64,000 nucleotides of DNA from Chloracidobacterium sp. (GCA_016716305.1 JADJWP010000002.1:2974501-3038500); one strand, 5' to 3'; counted from the first letter of the stretch, positions 52,119 through 61,886 are shown. The notes: generated from the sequence alone by a model not told the origin. Translations and numbers: made by a program.

Positions 52119-53084
52119 ATGGCAGGAACAAAGCGTTTAATTAAGAGTTTTTATCGGTTACTGTCTCCGCCGGTGATCCTTTCGTTCATCTCCATCGCGG
52201 TCGCTTCCGTTTGGCTCGTTTATGAGGCGTCAAGGCCAATGACGACCGTCTATCTGGTCACGCCCGAGAAATATGGCCAGTTGAGCTCACGCGGCGCACA
52301 GGTGACGAATGAAACCTGGGCCAATCGCGATGGTACACCCGCGAGGGGATGGCTGCTGCGCGGCATCCCGAATGCGCCTGCCGTCGTGCTTCTTCACCGC
52401 TACGGAGCTGACCGGTCACACCTTTTGAACCTCGGCGTAAAGCTCAACGAGGCGACGAACTTCACCATTTTGATGCCCGATCAGCGCGGCCACGGCGAGA
52501 ATCCGCCGGTCGAGCATTCGTCATTCGGCGGATGTGAAAGTGACGACGTTCTGGCCTCGATCGATTATCTCCGTGGTCTGAAATCGCCTGAGCAGGTTCC
52601 GCTTGTTGGCAAAGATATCGGCGTATACGGGATCGAAATGGGTGCGCTGGCCGCTTTGAATGCAGCCTCCGCCGACAAGTCGATCAAAGCACTTGTACTC
52701 GACTCGGTACCGACGGACGCGGACGGACTGATGTCGTCAGTGATCGGGAAGCGTTACCCGTTCGCAAGCTTCGTGACGGCGAGATTTGCATCCTTAGGAA
52801 CATATCCGTTCTATTATCAGGGCTGCTATAAACGCCAGTCGTCATGCGAGATCGCCAGATCGCTTTCTGACCGAAGATTCTTGCTGCTCGGCGGCATCGA
52901 CGCTCCGGAATTCCAGGATTCGACCTCAAAGCTTTCAAAGTGTTTTCCGGTCAATACGGCCGTCGATACTAAAACGGATCTAAGCCCTTCCGGAATGGGA
53001 ATGATCAGCGCTTCGATAACGCAATCCGAGGCTTATGACCAACGAGTTATCGATTATATGAAGCAGGCGTTGACGATGCCTTGA
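52119..53084 (+). CDS. Alpha/beta-hydrolase fold protein with replaced nucleophile
   Basis: A 321-residue membrane-anchored protein: an N-terminal helix (about 16-38) then an alpha/beta hydrolase domain with VVLLHRYGADRSHLL (oxyanion region) and MPDQRGHGEN. At the nucleophile elbow it reads VYGIEMGALAAL, so the canonical G-x-S-x-G serine is Glu. The usual acid and His positions are not clear either. It may be a non-catalytic relative or use another chemistry. Convergent with the LON-domain gene. Confidence 0.82.
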   Translation: MAGTKRLIKSFYRLLSPPVILSFISIAVASVWLVYEASRPMTTVYLVTPEKYGQLSSRGAQVTNETWANRDGTPARGWLLRGIPNAPAVVLLHRYGADRSHLLNLGVKLNEATNFTILMPDQRGHGENPPVEHSSFGGCESDDVLASIDYLRGLKSPEQVPLVGKDIGVYGIEMGALAALNAASADKSIKALVLDSVPTDADGLMSSVIGKRYPFASFVTARFASLGTYPFYYQGCYKRQSSCEIARSLSDRRFLLLGGIDAPEFQDSTSKLSKCFPVNTAVDTKTDLSPSGMGMISASITQSEAYDQRVIDYMKQALTMP

Positions 53085-53107
53085 AGAGAGTACTGAGGCT
53101 CTTTGAA

Positions 53108-53806
53108 TCAAATGTCCAGTTTCTTTTTGCTGTGACCGTTGGTTTGCGAGATCTTTTGAATTTCGGCGCTCGATTCCATTTGACCTACGGCCTGGTTCAA
53201 AAATCCGCGTAGTTTCTTCAGCCTTTCAGAGGTCGAGGTCATTTTAAGCAATCCGTATTTCGCCTCATTGTCCAGATTAAAGGCCGCTGTCACCAAAAAT
53301 GAGAGCGGTTCGGGTTCGGCTCGCTGGATCTCGGGAAAGCGGCCCCGGTTACCGCTTAGCTTGAAGGCGGCCTGAGCGATCCGCTCAAATAGCGAAAACA
53401 CCTCGTCCGCAACTTCAGTCAATCCCTTTTCACTTTCGATCTCGTCCTCAAAAAACTCGACCTCAGCGGTCAAATAAGGTGTTCCCAGATCGATATAATC
53501 CACCAGCCGATAGCGGATCAGCCCGACCGTAAGGATGTTCGACCGTTGATCAGGCATTGTCTGAACCTCGCGGACCTCAGCGACGCAGCCGATCGAGCCG
53601 ATCTCGGGCCTGGTTTCGAAACCCTCTTCAGCATCAAAGAACGAGATGCCGAAAAAGCTCTTTTTCTCCTGGACGTCGTCGAGCATCTGGCGGTATCGCG
53701 GTTCAAAGATGTGCAAGGGCAATAATTCATTTGGTAAAAGGACAAGCGGGAGCGGGAAGATCGGAAGATATTCGATACCGCTTACCTTTTCTGACGCTTC
53801 AGTCAT
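53108..53806 (-). CDS. LON-domain substrate-binding protein
   Basis: A 232-residue protein with the N-terminal domain of Lon protease: LPIFPLPLVLLPNELLPLHIFEPRYRQMLDDV, then FGISFFDAEEG, and helical segments (EKGLTEVADEVFSLFERIAQAA). There is no AAA+ or protease domain. Such stand-alone LON-substrate-binding proteins are common and may bind unfolded protein; the exact role is not known. It follows SbcD-like gene by 57 bases on the same strand. Confidence 0.87.
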   Translation of the reverse strand: MTEASEKVSGIEYLPIFPLPLVLLPNELLPLHIFEPRYRQMLDDVQEKKSFFGISFFDAEEGFETRPEIGSIGCVAEVREVQTMPDQRSNILTVGLIRYRLVDYIDLGTPYLTAEVEFFEDEIESEKGLTEVADEVFSLFERIAQAAFKLSGNRGRFPEIQRAEPEPLSFLVTAAFNLDNEAKYGLLKMTSTSERLKKLRGFLNQAVGQMESSAEIQKISQTNGHSKKKLDI

Positions 53807-53863
53807 AATTTCCAGAATTTGATCGGCCTTTGTTAAAGAGCAGTTGACCTGTTTTTTTTCTGA

Positions 53864-55132
53864 TCACTTGCCGGAACCGGCCATTTCGGCAGCCTTGAAC
53901 GAAATGAACTCGGCGATCTTCTCCGGTTCTTCATCGCTCAAAGCCAGCCTTTTGGCACCTATCACCGCTTCTGAGATCGAACCACGTTTTGTGGAAAATC
54001 TCTTATCGCGCGCGATCAGGTCTTCGACGACCCTTCGTTCGAGCACCTCGCGGCCAACATCTTCGGCCGTATCCACGGCGGCCGCATACTCGATCGGCAC
54101 AGAATGATTCCTGACACGCACGTGCATGGCATTCGTTTCGGTTTTTGCCGAATCGCGGATCTTCTGCATCTCCAGTAGCGAATTTGGAAACCCAAGTTGA
54201 CCGCGAAGCGTGATCTCGAGTATCGGTGCCCGACCTCCGGCGTCAACGGTTTTGAAATCGTTTCGCACCTTGTCGATGACTGCCGGCGTCACATCTTTCG
54301 GTTCGGCAATGCCCGTAACTTCGAACGTTATGCGTTGAAACGGACGGTGCACGTAATCTGTGACGTGTTTCGCGTCAACGTTGTTCTCGTTGTCGACCTC
54401 GACAAGAAACGCTCCTCGCGTTTCGCGGTACTCAGCGATATTAGTGACCTCGATCGAGCCGGGATTGAATGCCCAGTTGTCGATCTCATAGTGCATGTGC
54501 GTATGCCCGAGCCCGACATAATCGGTAACCGATCTGAGCTCTTTCAGGGCCGACAGTGACAGGGCAGGTATCGGATGCGTCTGATGTCCCTCGACGTCGG
54601 TGTGAAGCATCAGGATATGAAACGCGTCCTCGCGGTGATTGTCCCTGATAGCTTCGGTCAGCATCGGGATCGCCCAATTCGCTGAAGCTCCGTACCAGTG
54701 CGAACCAAAGATGCGGGCACGTCCGATGTCAATGAATCCGCCCTTGCCATCGTCCTCGTTCCACGGTTGGTAGATGATCCGCCCGTCGCTATTCGAGGGT
54801 TCAAGCAGATGGACAAGATTCCAATTGGCGAGCGAACGAAGCCAGCTGTAATCACTGTCCGTATGTTTTTGATCGTGATTTCCCTCGATCGTTATTACCG
54901 GTATATTGCTGTCCTTCATCAATTGAAGCCCGGCAACGGCATAATTCATGGTCTCCGGCGGAACGCTCCGTTTATGGAAAAAATCGCCGCACATCAAGAC
55001 AAAATCGACATTCTCACCGATCGCATATCGCTGCAGGACGTCGATCCACGCGTCGAAAAAATCGCGCGGGCTCTCCGGCAACTGGTACCGGGTACATCCA
55101 AGATGCACGTCCGCGATATGCAAGAACCTCAT
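53864..55132 (-). CDS. SbcD/Mre11-like DNA repair nuclease
   Basis: A 422-residue metallophosphoesterase. The catalytic motifs are ADVHLG, CGDFFHKRSVPP, EGNHDQKHTDSDYSW and LMLHTDVEGH with GLGHTHMH, matching the SbcD/Mre11 two-metal site. It has the C-terminal capping region. The usual partner SbcC is not adjacent here. It probably acts on DNA ends; the partner ATPase should be elsewhere or may be missing. Confidence 0.88.
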   Translation of the reverse strand: MRFLHIADVHLGCTRYQLPESPRDFFDAWIDVLQRYAIGENVDFVLMCGDFFHKRSVPPETMNYAVAGLQLMKDSNIPVITIEGNHDQKHTDSDYSWLRSLANWNLVHLLEPSNSDGRIIYQPWNEDDGKGGFIDIGRARIFGSHWYGASANWAIPMLTEAIRDNHREDAFHILMLHTDVEGHQTHPIPALSLSALKELRSVTDYVGLGHTHMHYEIDNWAFNPGSIEVTNIAEYRETRGAFLVEVDNENNVDAKHVTDYVHRPFQRITFEVTGIAEPKDVTPAVIDKVRNDFKTVDAGGRAPILEITLRGQLGFPNSLLEMQKIRDSAKTETNAMHVRVRNHSVPIEYAAAVDTAEDVGREVLERRVVEDLIARDKRFSTKRGSISEAVIGAKRLALSDEEPEKIAEFISFKAAEMAGSGK

Positions 55133-55223
55133 ACTTCGATTATAGGCGATTACCAGAGAACTTGCTTATCCGAGCCGGTTATTTTCTTTTGTTCCATCCT
55201 GATTTTTGGTTAAATTAGACCCA

Positions 55224-56033
55224 ATGGAAAAAGTAATTCTGATCACTGGGGCGTCAAGCGGGATAGGTGAGGAAACAGCAAAATTGTTTCAGGCAAAGAA
55301 TTGGAAGGTCGCGGCGACAATGCGGTCGCCCGACAATGCTCTCGATCTGAAGAAGATCGTCGATATAGAATGTTTCAAACTCGATGTGACCGATCCGGAT
55401 TCGATCCGCTCCGCGATCGCAGCAACGCTTGAGAAATTTGGCCGGATCGATGTGGTTGTGAACAACGCCGGCTATGGCTTGCTTGGTGCTTTCGAAACCG
55501 CATCTGACGAACAGATCAGGCGGCAGTACGAGACAAATGTATTCGGCGTAATGAATGTCTGCCGCGAGATACTGCCGTACTTTCGCGAACAGAAGCGGGG
55601 TATGATAGTCAACATCTCGTCTGTCGGAGGACGGATGACCTTTCCGGTGTCAAGCCTTTACAACTCGACGAAATGGGCGGTCGAGGGATTCTCGGAGTCG
55701 CTTCATTACGAACTCGAGCAATTTAACATTCGCGTCAAGATCATTGAGCCGGGGCCGATCAAAACCGATTTCTACGGCCGATCTATGGATGTTTCCAGAA
55801 GGGAAGGCCTCTCCGATTACGATCAATTTGTTGATCGGGTTCTGAAAAACATGGGCGAGGCGGGCCAAACGGCACCAGACGGAAGAGTAGTAGCCGAAAC
55901 CATTTATGATGCGGTCACCGACGGTACAAAGCGGCTGCGGTATGGTGTAAATACGAAAGGCATTCTACCTATGCGCAGACTACTCCCGGATCCGCTTTTC
56001 TTTGCACTGATCAGAAAAGTGATCGTGAAGTAG
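55224..56033 (+). CDS. Short-chain dehydrogenase/reductase (SDR)
   Basis: A 269-residue classical SDR. The cofactor motif TGASSGIGEE is at 8-17, NNAGYG and the catalytic SSLYNSTKWAVEGF (Ser-Tyr-Lys, YxxxK) are present. MRSPD after the second strand suggests NADP preference. Start at 55224 (ATG); an upstream TTG at 55206 is less likely. Substrate unknown; the radical SAM gene follows 116 bases on. Confidence 0.9.
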   Translation: MEKVILITGASSGIGEETAKLFQAKNWKVAATMRSPDNALDLKKIVDIECFKLDVTDPDSIRSAIAATLEKFGRIDVVVNNAGYGLLGAFETASDEQIRRQYETNVFGVMNVCREILPYFREQKRGMIVNISSVGGRMTFPVSSLYNSTKWAVEGFSESLHYELEQFNIRVKIIEPGPIKTDFYGRSMDVSRREGLSDYDQFVDRVLKNMGEAGQTAPDGRVVAETIYDAVTDGTKRLRYGVNTKGILPMRRLLPDPLFFALIRKVIVK

Positions 56034-56149
56034 CAAATTTCCGGCGATGGTGCGATAATCACTGTTAATTGACCGAGTTCGTTCTCTCCGCACAAGCCTG
56101 CGTCGTTTCGGAACATTGTCCACGTCTCCGTTGACGCCTGAAGTACCGA

Positions 56150-57706
56150 ATGAAAATTTTACTTTACAACCCTGATAACGGGATCACGCGGAACTTCATG
56201 CCGCACCTTTGGATGTTCCTTCTTCAGTCGCTAACGCCCGATGAGCACGAAGTGATCCTGATCGATGGTAACGCCAAAGCGATGACCCGACCCGAGCTCG
56301 TCCAATTCTGCAAGGACGAGAACATCGGGCTCGTCGGGATCGGCGCGATGACGCGAATGGTGGCTCGTGCTTATTTGGTCGCCGACGCGTTACGCGAGGC
56401 CGGGTTCAAAGTAGTAATGGGCGGGCCGCACGTTACAGAATGTCCGGACGAAGCGCTTGGCCGTGACGGCGGGCCGCGGCACGCCGATGCGGTCGCTTTG
56501 GGCGAGGCTGACGAGACCTGGCCCTTGATCGTGGCCGATGCCGCACGCGGTGAATTGAAAGAGGTCTATACACCTCAGCTGGACGCCAAAGGGAACGACA
56601 TCAAACCGAGCCTTCAGCCATACCCGCATATTCCGTGGGAAACATTGGACCTTGAACAGTTTTCGCTCGTACCGAAATTTCTCCGTCCGATCATGTCGAA
56701 AATGGGCGCCGGTTGGGGTAAGTTCTTCGTTGTTCCCATCGAGACCGGACGCGGATGTCCCTACGGTTGTGAATTCTGCACTGTCACTGGATTTTTTGGC
56801 GATTCGATAAGGTTTCGCAGCAATGAAAGTGTTATCGAAGAACTTCTTCGGCTCAAGGCCAGGGCGAAAAGAGAAAAGGGCCAGATCGCCGTTTTCTTTA
56901 TCGATGACAATCTTGCAATAAATAAGAAAAGACTCAAGGGACTTTTGCGCGACATGATCGCCGCCGGGGCTACTTTGCCTTGGGTCGCTCAGATAAGTGC
57001 GAATCTGCTGGGTGACGAAGAACTTGTCGATCTGATCGCTGATGCTGGCGGGAAATGGATATTCATCGGGATGGAGTCGATCGACCCGGCGAACATGGCG
57101 GATGTCAATAAACAATTTTCGAAGCCTTCAGACTACAAGGCGGTGCTCGACGGCCTCGCACGCCGAAATATCTTCGCGATCACTTCGTTCATTTTCGGGA
57201 TGGATAACGATACTCCGGGAGTCGCGAACCGAACCGTGGACCAGATCGAAAGCTGGGCGCCCGGTCTGCCGGTATTCGGTCAACTGACCCCATTCCCGGC
57301 GACACCGCTCTACGAGCGTCTCGAAAAAGCTGGCCGTTTGAGAAGAAAGAAACACTGGCTCGACTTCGCACCGTTCGTAATGGCTCACGATCCATTAAAG
57401 ATGACGATCGAGGAAGCAAAACAAGAGACCTTTGATGCCTGGTCGAGGTCTTATAGTCCGGAGCGAAATTGGGAAGCGATCGAATCGATCCGTCATTCGC
57501 CGATCGACGTCAGGATCGGACACATCGTTGCCCGACTATTTTTCCGGGGGATCTATTTTCCTCAGATGAGCAAACGAGCATGGATCAAACTGCTTTTCGA
57601 TAATCGTAAGTCGATATTGAGCCTTACGCGGGAAGGATTTTCGACTTACAGGGCATTCAAGAAGCGGAAACGCCTCGAATCAAGTAATGTTCCTGTAGTT
57701 CAATAA
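56150..57706 (+). CDS. B12-binding-domain radical SAM protein
   Basis: A 518-residue class B-type radical SAM protein. Residues ~1-130 form a cobalamin-binding Rossmann domain (VVMGGPHVTECPDEAL, VALGEADETWP). The radical SAM core has the [4Fe-4S] motif CPYGCEFC with Cys203, Cys207 and Cys210, and a typical VFFIDDNLAINKKRLKGLLRDM strand pair. The C-terminal helical part ends basic. Relatives methylate hopanoids, bacteriochlorophylls or antibiotics, or modify lipids; which one this is cannot be told. It follows an SDR gene. Confidence 0.9.
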   Translation: MKILLYNPDNGITRNFMPHLWMFLLQSLTPDEHEVILIDGNAKAMTRPELVQFCKDENIGLVGIGAMTRMVARAYLVADALREAGFKVVMGGPHVTECPDEALGRDGGPRHADAVALGEADETWPLIVADAARGELKEVYTPQLDAKGNDIKPSLQPYPHIPWETLDLEQFSLVPKFLRPIMSKMGAGWGKFFVVPIETGRGCPYGCEFCTVTGFFGDSIRFRSNESVIEELLRLKARAKREKGQIAVFFIDDNLAINKKRLKGLLRDMIAAGATLPWVAQISANLLGDEELVDLIADAGGKWIFIGMESIDPANMADVNKQFSKPSDYKAVLDGLARRNIFAITSFIFGMDNDTPGVANRTVDQIESWAPGLPVFGQLTPFPATPLYERLEKAGRLRRKKHWLDFAPFVMAHDPLKMTIEEAKQETFDAWSRSYSPERNWEAIESIRHSPIDVRIGHIVARLFFRGIYFPQMSKRAWIKLLFDNRKSILSLTREGFSTYRAFKKRKRLESSNVPVVQ

Positions 57707-57719
57707 CGAAATAAAAGTA

Positions 57720-58589
57720 CTAAGAGATCTTCGGCCGGCCATTCAACGTTTTGAGCCGGCCGAAGTCGTTCAATAGCGGAGCCAGCCTTTCGATCGTTTC
57801 GCGATGGAACAGCCCGTTCGTTGCGACGATGCCGCCCCAGTTCTGAACATCCGCAACATCATAGCGGTAGCTTCGTCCCCAAAGATCCGTTAACCTTCCG
57901 CCGGCTTCCTCCAGTATTATCTGCGGTGCGCAAGTATCCCAGAGCTTGGTTCGCGGACTCAGATGAATATAAATGTCACATATTCTATCGGCGATCAGGC
58001 CGATCTTTAACCCGACGGAACCGCGTTGAACCTCTCGGCGAAATCCGAACTCATCGACGATCTTTGATATCTTCGGGCTGCGATGATTTCTTGAGACAGC
58101 GAGGTCCATTTCAGACGCATCGGACTTGATCGAGACCGCGATACGTTCCCGCACGGCCGACCCGCGTTCTGCAAATGCACCTCCGCCCTTCACGGCGAGA
58201 TAAAGTACATCGTGGAAAGGCAAAAATACAACGCCAAGCACCGGCGTTCCGCTTTCGGCAAGACCGATCTGGACAGCGAAGTCGCCGTCTTGCTTGATAA
58301 ATCCCGAGGTCCCGTCGATGGGATCGATAATCCAGACCCTTTCGGCGGCAAGCCTCCGGTCAACGTCATCAGTCTCTTCTTCGGACAAAATTCCATCGTT
58401 CGGAAAATCGGCAGTCAGCGTGTCGATCACGATCGCGCTTGCTTCACGATCGGCAACTGTCACCGGCTCGGCGAAGCTGTCAGGTCCGATCTTGCTTTCA
58501 ACGATCACGTCGCCTTCGTAGTGCTCGAGGATCGCATCGCCGGCAATCCGGGCCGCCCTGATCGCTGAATCAAGTTCTTTTTCGTACAT
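57720..58589 (-). CDS. CysQ/inositol-monophosphatase family phosphatase
   Basis: A 289-residue Mg-dependent sugar-phosphatase. Metal motifs: EEETDD (DEE-type), IDPIDGTSGFI and the later WDTCAPQIILEEAGG. The family includes 3'(2'),5'-bisphosphate nucleotidase (CysQ), inositol monophosphatase and HisN; the sequence does not clearly separate them, with the GTSGFI loop closest to CysQ or histidinol-phosphatase-like forms. Start ATG at 58589. Downstream of HtrA and the zinc-ribbon gene, 31 bases from the latter. Confidence 0.88.
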   Translation of the reverse strand: MYEKELDSAIRAARIAGDAILEHYEGDVIVESKIGPDSFAEPVTVADREASAIVIDTLTADFPNDGILSEEETDDVDRRLAAERVWIIDPIDGTSGFIKQDGDFAVQIGLAESGTPVLGVVFLPFHDVLYLAVKGGGAFAERGSAVRERIAVSIKSDASEMDLAVSRNHRSPKISKIVDEFGFRREVQRGSVGLKIGLIADRICDIYIHLSPRTKLWDTCAPQIILEEAGGRLTDLWGRSYRYDVADVQNWGGIVATNGLFHRETIERLAPLLNDFGRLKTLNGRPKIS

Positions 58590-58619
58590 CAATTCGAATT
58601 TATCACATCAGGCAGGAGT

Positions 58620-58859
58620 TCAGGCCACATCGACCGGCTCGGTGATGCCGCACCTCGGACAAACAAGCGTGCGTCGGGCAGGATCGGCCCAACGGGCCAA
58701 AGCCTGATTGGCCAATTGGGGGATCTTTGATTCCGCTTCGCCTTCACGAAATACACGCGACGAACCGTGTTCGGCAGCACCAACTTTGGCGAGCTCGATG
58801 TCGCAATGACGGCAGTACCAACCAAAACCATCGTTACGAAAGTCGTTCAACTGAGGCAT
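58620..58859 (-). CDS. Small zinc-ribbon-like protein
   Basis: A 79-residue protein with two CxxC pairs, CRHC near residue 13 and CPRC near residue 68, sufficient for a zinc ribbon-like site. The middle is polar and not recognised. ATG at 58859; an upstream in-frame start would add eight residues. It lies between HtrA (46 bases upstream) and CysQ-like (31 bases downstream). Confidence 0.65.
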   Translation of the reverse strand: MPQLNDFRNDGFGWYCRHCDIELAKVGAAEHGSSRVFREGEAESKIPQLANQALARWADPARRTLVCPRCGITEPVDVA

Positions 58860-58905
58860 ATCGTTTTGGCAGCCAAGCAACAAAGCCGGCTGCCAAACAA
58901 GGTCA

Positions 58906-60096
58906 CTACTGCAGCCGTCTTGTAGTTCGCGATTGAGACGGCGGAGCGGTCAAACGGACGGGCACCGTCGTGGTCGAACCAGCACGGTAGATCTCGACCT
59001 GGATCGTTTGCCCAAACTGCTTTTTGTCGAGGAGTCGGTAAAGATCATCGGTCGAGTTCATCTTTTCACCGTCGACCGATACGATAATATCGCCGAGCAG
59101 CATCGAGCCGTCAGAATCACGAGAAAGGCCGCGAATATTGGCATTTGCGGCCGCCCCGCCGGGCATGACAGCGGCAACCAGCAGTCCTTCGCGCACCGGA
59201 AGCCGGTAACCCTGAGCCGCAATGTCCTCGACCGGCCTTAGGTCGGCACCGAGCTTCGGACGGCGAACCTCGCCGAACTGCAGCAGCTGCGGGATGACGC
59301 GCTTCGCGGTATTAACGGGAACGGCGAAACCGACGCCGACCGAACCGCCCGCCGGTGAAAGAATCTGCGAATTGATACCGATCATCCGGCCATATTTGTC
59401 GAGGAGCGGTCCGCCGGAATTTCCCGGGTTGATCGAGGCATCGGTCTGGATGGCGGCATCGATCGGCCGGTTGTTTCGCGCCCTTATCGGTCGCTGCAAG
59501 CCTGAGATCACGCCGGTCGTAAGCGTCCGATCAAGGCCGAACGGGTTTCCGATAGCGAGCACCTTTTGACCCACGGTGAGTTTGTCAGAATCGCCAAAGG
59601 GCACAACGGTCAGCGCACCCGCCGGGGCATCGACCTTGATCACCGCGAGGTCGGTGTCGGGATCGCCGCCAACGACCTTAGCCGGATAAACGCGTTCGCC
59701 CCCGAAATTCACGGTAACCTGTTGAGCGCCTTCGATAACGTGATAGTTAGTGAGAATATGGCCCTCATTATCGATCACCGAACCGCTTCCGTTGCCGCGG
59801 CCCTCCTGAACGTCACCCCACCAATTTTGCGAATAGGACGTCGTGTTGATAAATGCGACGCCGGGCGATATCGATCGGTAAACCTCGATATTGTTCTGTT
59901 CATCAGAGACCTGCGACGGATCGGTAATTGCGGCCGGAGCCGTTTCGGCAAGTGTCCGGCCGGGACCTTCGCTGCTCATCCAGAGATCGTTGAGTTTGTA
60001 TAAAAGTGCGGTCACTCCGACTGCGATGAGAGCTGTGGCAAATGCAAGCAGTAATATCTGGCGTGCTGATAACTGATACACGGGTTTACTGTTCAT
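58906..60096 (-). CDS. HtrA/DegP-type serine protease with PDZ domain
   Basis: A 396-residue periplasmic protease anchored by one helix at about 12-34. Catalytic triad: His119 in LTNYHVIEG, Asp149 in DPDTDLAVIK, Ser227 in INPGNSGGPLLD. A single PDZ domain follows (RLPVREGLLVAAVMPGGAA...GDIIVSVDGEKMNSTDDL). It is a DegS/DegP-like quality-control protease. The ATG at 60096 with AAGGAAAG upstream is chosen; upstream in-frame codons are not needed. The zinc-ribbon gene follows. Confidence 0.94.
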   Translation of the reverse strand: MNSKPVYQLSARQILLLAFATALIAVGVTALLYKLNDLWMSSEGPGRTLAETAPAAITDPSQVSDEQNNIEVYRSISPGVAFINTTSYSQNWWGDVQEGRGNGSGSVIDNEGHILTNYHVIEGAQQVTVNFGGERVYPAKVVGGDPDTDLAVIKVDAPAGALTVVPFGDSDKLTVGQKVLAIGNPFGLDRTLTTGVISGLQRPIRARNNRPIDAAIQTDASINPGNSGGPLLDKYGRMIGINSQILSPAGGSVGVGFAVPVNTAKRVIPQLLQFGEVRRPKLGADLRPVEDIAAQGYRLPVREGLLVAAVMPGGAAANANIRGLSRDSDGSMLLGDIIVSVDGEKMNSTDDLYRLLDKKQFGQTIQVEIYRAGSTTTVPVRLTAPPSQSRTTRRLQ

Positions 60097-60259
60097 GATT
60101 TTTCTTTCCTTCGATATTCGATCTTGCACTTTTGATGCAAAACAACGGCAAAATGTTGTGCTGTTCATTACGTGGCCATGCGTCCGAAAGTTCTTACAGA
60201 CAAGGGTCTATAACAATAGCTTACCGCATTCGGTCCGCTTGATCATTTGTGTATTCGCG

Positions 60260-60625
60260 TCAGGCGAGGATAGAACGGGCGTGAACTGCGATCGATTCGA
60301 GACCAAAAGCCATTGATTCGAAATAGAATCCAGCGGCATATACCCCAGTGAAGAGGTGGATGATCATCACTCCGGTATAAACGAGTATTGCCAGCGTGAT
60401 ACCGTATCGGGCGATCTGGCGATCACCCCACATAAGAAAAACGACGGCGGCGATGATCCCAACGCCGATCTTTGCTCCGATGAACGCGTGGTCGCCAACC
60501 TCGAGCAATTTCGCCATCAATAAATTCGCTTCACCGGCAACGCCGCTTCGGACCCAAACCAGAGTCAACAATGCGTCAAGCAAATTAAGGGCGAATAGAA
60601 GTAGGGTTTCGCGAAAGAGATGCAT
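60260..60625 (-). CDS. DUF5658-like small membrane protein
   Basis: A 121-residue protein with four hydrophobic helices: LLLFALNLLDALLTLVWVR, a short Ala-rich segment ANLLMAKLLE, AFIGAKIGVGIIAAVVFLMWG and GITLAILVYTGVMIIHLFTG. The asparagine and aspartate at the start of helix one (NLLDALLTL) fit the DUF5658 family. Function unknown. It lies upstream of HtrA on the same strand. Confidence 0.78.
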   Translation of the reverse strand: MHLFRETLLLFALNLLDALLTLVWVRSGVAGEANLLMAKLLEVGDHAFIGAKIGVGIIAAVVFLMWGDRQIARYGITLAILVYTGVMIIHLFTGVYAAGFYFESMAFGLESIAVHARSILA

Positions 60626-60949
60626 AGTCCCAAGACCGGCGGTGAGCCGTGTTCAACGGGCCCGACGAAAAACATTACCCCCGAGATCTAACCCCGGGGG
60701 CGGAGCCAACTGGTCGTGAATCGAAATGTGATTGTCTGGTGAATTATATTTCCAATAGCAGAAAATTTCAAAAGTATTTTCCGCAGATCAAGAAAAGCTC
60801 AGTCGGTTTCGGAAATGTTATAATTAGGGTTCTGAAGCATTGATTTGAATTATCCGGACACCCAATGGGAGCGAACCGCCATCGAAGGCACGGACCGAAA
60901 CGGCCGGTTTGATAGCGCCTATGGGTCGGATCAGGTTAGGAGGAACGTT
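60626..60949 (+). promoter_or_regulatory. Leader and extended -10 promoter of the LysM gene
   Basis: No gene seen in these ~320 bases. At 60816-60824 is an extended -10 promoter TGTTATAAT without a clear -35 box, which would give an untranslated leader of about 120 bases before the LysM protein start. The leader contains GC-rich stretches capable of pairing but matches no riboswitch I recognise. A CCCCG...CGGGG hairpin is near 60678-60701. Confidence 0.45.
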
Positions 60950-61837
60950 ATGAAGGCTTATTTTAGAGCGACTTTTGTTACGGCGATCGCAGCGGTTTTA
61001 TTGACAGGTATCTCGATGGAAGTTGTCGGGCAAACAAAACGGCCCGCACTTCGAACTGCGACAAAGCGTCCGGCGACTCAGTCGCTTTTCACGGTGCCGA
61101 GCGGTACCCGGATGCGCGTTCGCATGAACGAAACACTTAGTTCGAAAACGGCGAAGGCAGGCGACAGATTCACGGTGACGGTGCGGGAACCGGTTTACGC
61201 CTCGAATGGTGCGATCGTAGTTCCGATAGGGAGCGAGGTGATCGGCAGGGTCGATTCGGTCAAACCCGCCGTCAAGGGCGGAAAGGTCGGAGAGATCGAC
61301 GTAAGTTTTATCCAACTCGTCCTGCCGAATGGCACAAAGCGGACGATCAACGGTTCGTTGACCGAGCTGGTGAGCGACGATGCGAAAAGCGATGCCGAAG
61401 GTACAGCCAAGGGCGACAAGACCAAATACCGTAAGGTCATCTTCATCGGTGGCGGCGGAGCAGGCGGTGCGATCTTAGGGGGCGCCATCGGCGGTGGAAA
61501 GGGCGCCTTGATCGGAGGCATCATCGGTGCCGGTGCAGGATTGCTCGGCGAAAGGCTTACAAAAGGCGAAGAGGCCGAAGTGAGGTCGGGAACTGAATTC
61601 GGCGTCTATTTGAATCAGGGGATCTCACTGCCTAGGTTTGCAGAAGCAGAATCGCCGGCCGAGGTTCCCACCGGTGAGGGGCGGACGTACGTCGTACAGC
61701 CCGGAGACACTCTCGGCAGCATCAGTCGGAAGTTCTACGGGACGTCGGCGCGTTACATGGATATTTACAACGCTAATCGGGACTCCCTCGCAAGCCCTAA
61801 CGCCGTAACGGTTGGCCAAACACTGATCATTCCGTGA
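60950..61837 (+). CDS. Exported LysM-domain protein with Gly-rich segment
   Basis: A 295-residue exported protein. AGGAGG sits six bases before the ATG and the product opens with a signal peptide (about 1-28, ending VVGQ). Residues ~45-150 are beta-rich (SGTRMRVRMNETLSSKTAKAGD, similar to TrbI/BON-like regions), then a Gly-zipper-like GGGGAGGAILGGAIGGGKG, and a C-terminal LysM domain (YVVQPGDTLGSISRKFYGT) that binds peptidoglycan. Terminator follows. Confidence 0.85.
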   Translation: MKAYFRATFVTAIAAVLLTGISMEVVGQTKRPALRTATKRPATQSLFTVPSGTRMRVRMNETLSSKTAKAGDRFTVTVREPVYASNGAIVVPIGSEVIGRVDSVKPAVKGGKVGEIDVSFIQLVLPNGTKRTINGSLTELVSDDAKSDAEGTAKGDKTKYRKVIFIGGGGAGGAILGGAIGGGKGALIGGIIGAGAGLLGERLTKGEEAEVRSGTEFGVYLNQGISLPRFAEAESPAEVPTGEGRTYVVQPGDTLGSISRKFYGTSARYMDIYNANRDSLASPNAVTVGQTLIIP

Positions 61838-61860
61838 TCGATGATCGCGGCAAATCGACG

Positions 61861-61886
61861 AAGGCCGGGACTGAATGCCCGGCCTT
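61861..61886 (+). terminator. Rho-independent terminator after the LysM gene
   Basis: Nine-bp arms AAGGCCGGG / CCCGGCCTT with an eight-base loop, followed by TCTATTTCT. It lies 24 bases after the LysM stop. On the minus strand it could also serve ispH (stop at 61909). Confidence 0.7.

Noticed and set aside
60649..60843. Open frame of 64 codons before the LysM gene
   Set aside because: It overlaps the likely promoter region, is low in coding character and has no ribosome site.
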